NCBI RefSeq assembly: GCF_050948175.1
Contig: NC_135199.1
Span: 12,714,501 to 12,778,500 of the forward strand
DNA length: 64,000 bases
Reading direction: 5' to 3'
Origin: Xylocopa sonorina
Taxonomy: Eukaryota; Arthropoda; Insecta; Hymenoptera; Apidae
Notes under the pieces: model-generated
Databases searched by the model: none
The model's input: the letters and a program-made list of their open reading frames with translations, nothing else
What the model was told of the DNA's origin: nothing
Shown: piece by piece, positions 63,048-64,000 of the stretch
Numbering within the stretch: the first letter of the stretch is position 1
Layout: every line of letters starts with the position of its first letter
Position numbers and translations under genes: made by a program

Positions 63048-64000
63048 GCCAGCCGCGTCGAAATTCGTTTTTATCATCTACACGGGGTTAAATATCGGCG
63101 CGTTCGCCACCCGTTGCTTCCTACTAATCTTTTGTATCGCCTCGTCATCGGTAAACATCCCTCCCCGTTTCGACGCCCGGTTCGACGAAATTTCACCGCG
63201 CGTTTTCGCGTTGATACGTCCTCTTTATTATATCCCCGATACCTCGTCCAATATTCACGACCACCCAACCACACGCCTTCCGTTACAATTACATCGCGAC
63301 GCGCACCTACGCGTATTCTCGTAACCGCGCGGCGACTCTGCTCGAAAAGGAGGTCCCTTTGTGCGACGCGGCACTCGTTCGAGAGCGGTGTTTCATATCG
63401 AAGTGCAGACGCGAGACGAGGTACAGAAGGTGCTCGAACCGAGCTGTTTCCGCTGAAGGGTTCATTGAAATCGGCGCGAAAAGCGCGTCTAAATGGCATT
63501 TAAATTCGGTAGGAGGCTCGAAGCATCCACTTAACGCCGCCATCGGGCCAAGCCGGTTCGAAAGGGTAATTAAATAGCATTGGACGAGCGTTTAACGAGC
63601 GTTCGGGTAATACTTGTGCCACGTGAGCGCGTAAAGGAGCAACGGCTTGTTCAGCTTCCGTCGCGCGAGAACGAAAAAGGAGCCGAATGATAAATACGAG
63701 TGGATGACAGAAACGGGGACGGCTACGCGGTTATTCGGTATCCATTTCTGCCCGCGGCTCGTTTCCCATCGAGATATACAAGCCGCGGGACGGGGCGTCC
63801 TCTCGAAAGAAATTCGCGTCCCGACGTGATGCATCGCGGGCACCGCGAGTTCATTTCCGCTCTCCGCACGAGGAAATCTTGGCGGTTCCCTCTCGCGGAA
63901 CTTTGCAGCTTGGCTTATAAATAATAAACAGCTCCTCGAGCGAGCTCTTGTATTATACGTCAAACATTTCAATAACCCAACAAGAAGCAGAACCGAGTTA

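Larger units (their letters stand above)
43173..64000. other. 20.8 kb without a recognised exon (upstream intron or 5' flank)
   Basis: The missing first exon(s) of the minus-strand gene should lie here or beyond the window. I searched by eye for a minus-strand exon with an ATG, a hydrophobic stretch and a phase-1 donor and found none that convinces. The stretches 48064-49025 and 59587-60561 contain no open frame of 60 codons on either strand. The block 54340-54560 is AT-richer, with several AATT, ATTA and TTAA words, and resembles insect enhancer DNA. GA microsatellites, AAT/ACA-rich imperfect repeats and a CGCGA pentamer array are present. One plus-strand open frame with a signal-peptide-like start is described in the findings. 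Confidence 0.6.

Overview
This window is eukaryotic nuclear DNA, most likely from a hymenopteran insect (bee or ant-like). It is gene-poor, with small exons separated by introns of 89 bp to about 28 kb. CpG is abundant throughout, which is typical of unmethylated intergenic DNA in many Hymenoptera. CT/GA microsatellites are common and no prokaryotic gene organisation is visible. Stop codons contain no CpG and are rare in pyrimidine- or purine-rich stretches, so most long open frames here are chance frames. I saw no tRNA, rRNA, intact transposon or CRISPR array.

One gene can be reconstructed with confidence. It lies on the minus strand, and eight coding exons were recognised: 43172-43034, 42168-42104, 37773-37522, 33243-32926, 29772-29484, 29394-29249, 1358-495 and 163-1. 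All seven junctions have GT..AG signals, and every donor/acceptor phase pair matches exactly, so the exons join into one open frame of about 745 residues. The product is a cysteine-rich, apparently extracellular protein. It belongs to a family of invertebrate proteins of unknown function that I associate from memory with the Pfam domains DUF7042, DUF7043, DUF7044 and DUF7045. Both ends are missing: the first coding exon, expected to carry a signal peptide, was not found in the 20.8 kb upstream of 43172, and the last visible exon runs off the window at position 1.

Layout from right to left (direction of transcription): 64000-43173 is upstream intron or 5' flank with no recognised exon; 43172-29249 holds six exons; 29248-1359 is a 27.9 kb intron with simple repeats and some unusual blocks; 1358-495 is the large exon, which encodes an unusual charged insertion of about 240 residues; 494-164 is a small intron; 163-1 is a further domain exon.

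The items most worth a second look are the charged insertion inside the conserved cysteine-rich region, the 27.9 kb intron, the 65-bp microexon, an exact 24-bp sequence present in two introns, perfect YY1/Pho-like motifs, a CpG-poor block near 26.3 kb, and a signal-peptide-like open frame on the opposite strand at 44.3 kb. I found no defence system, gene cluster or other clearly new multi-gene system.
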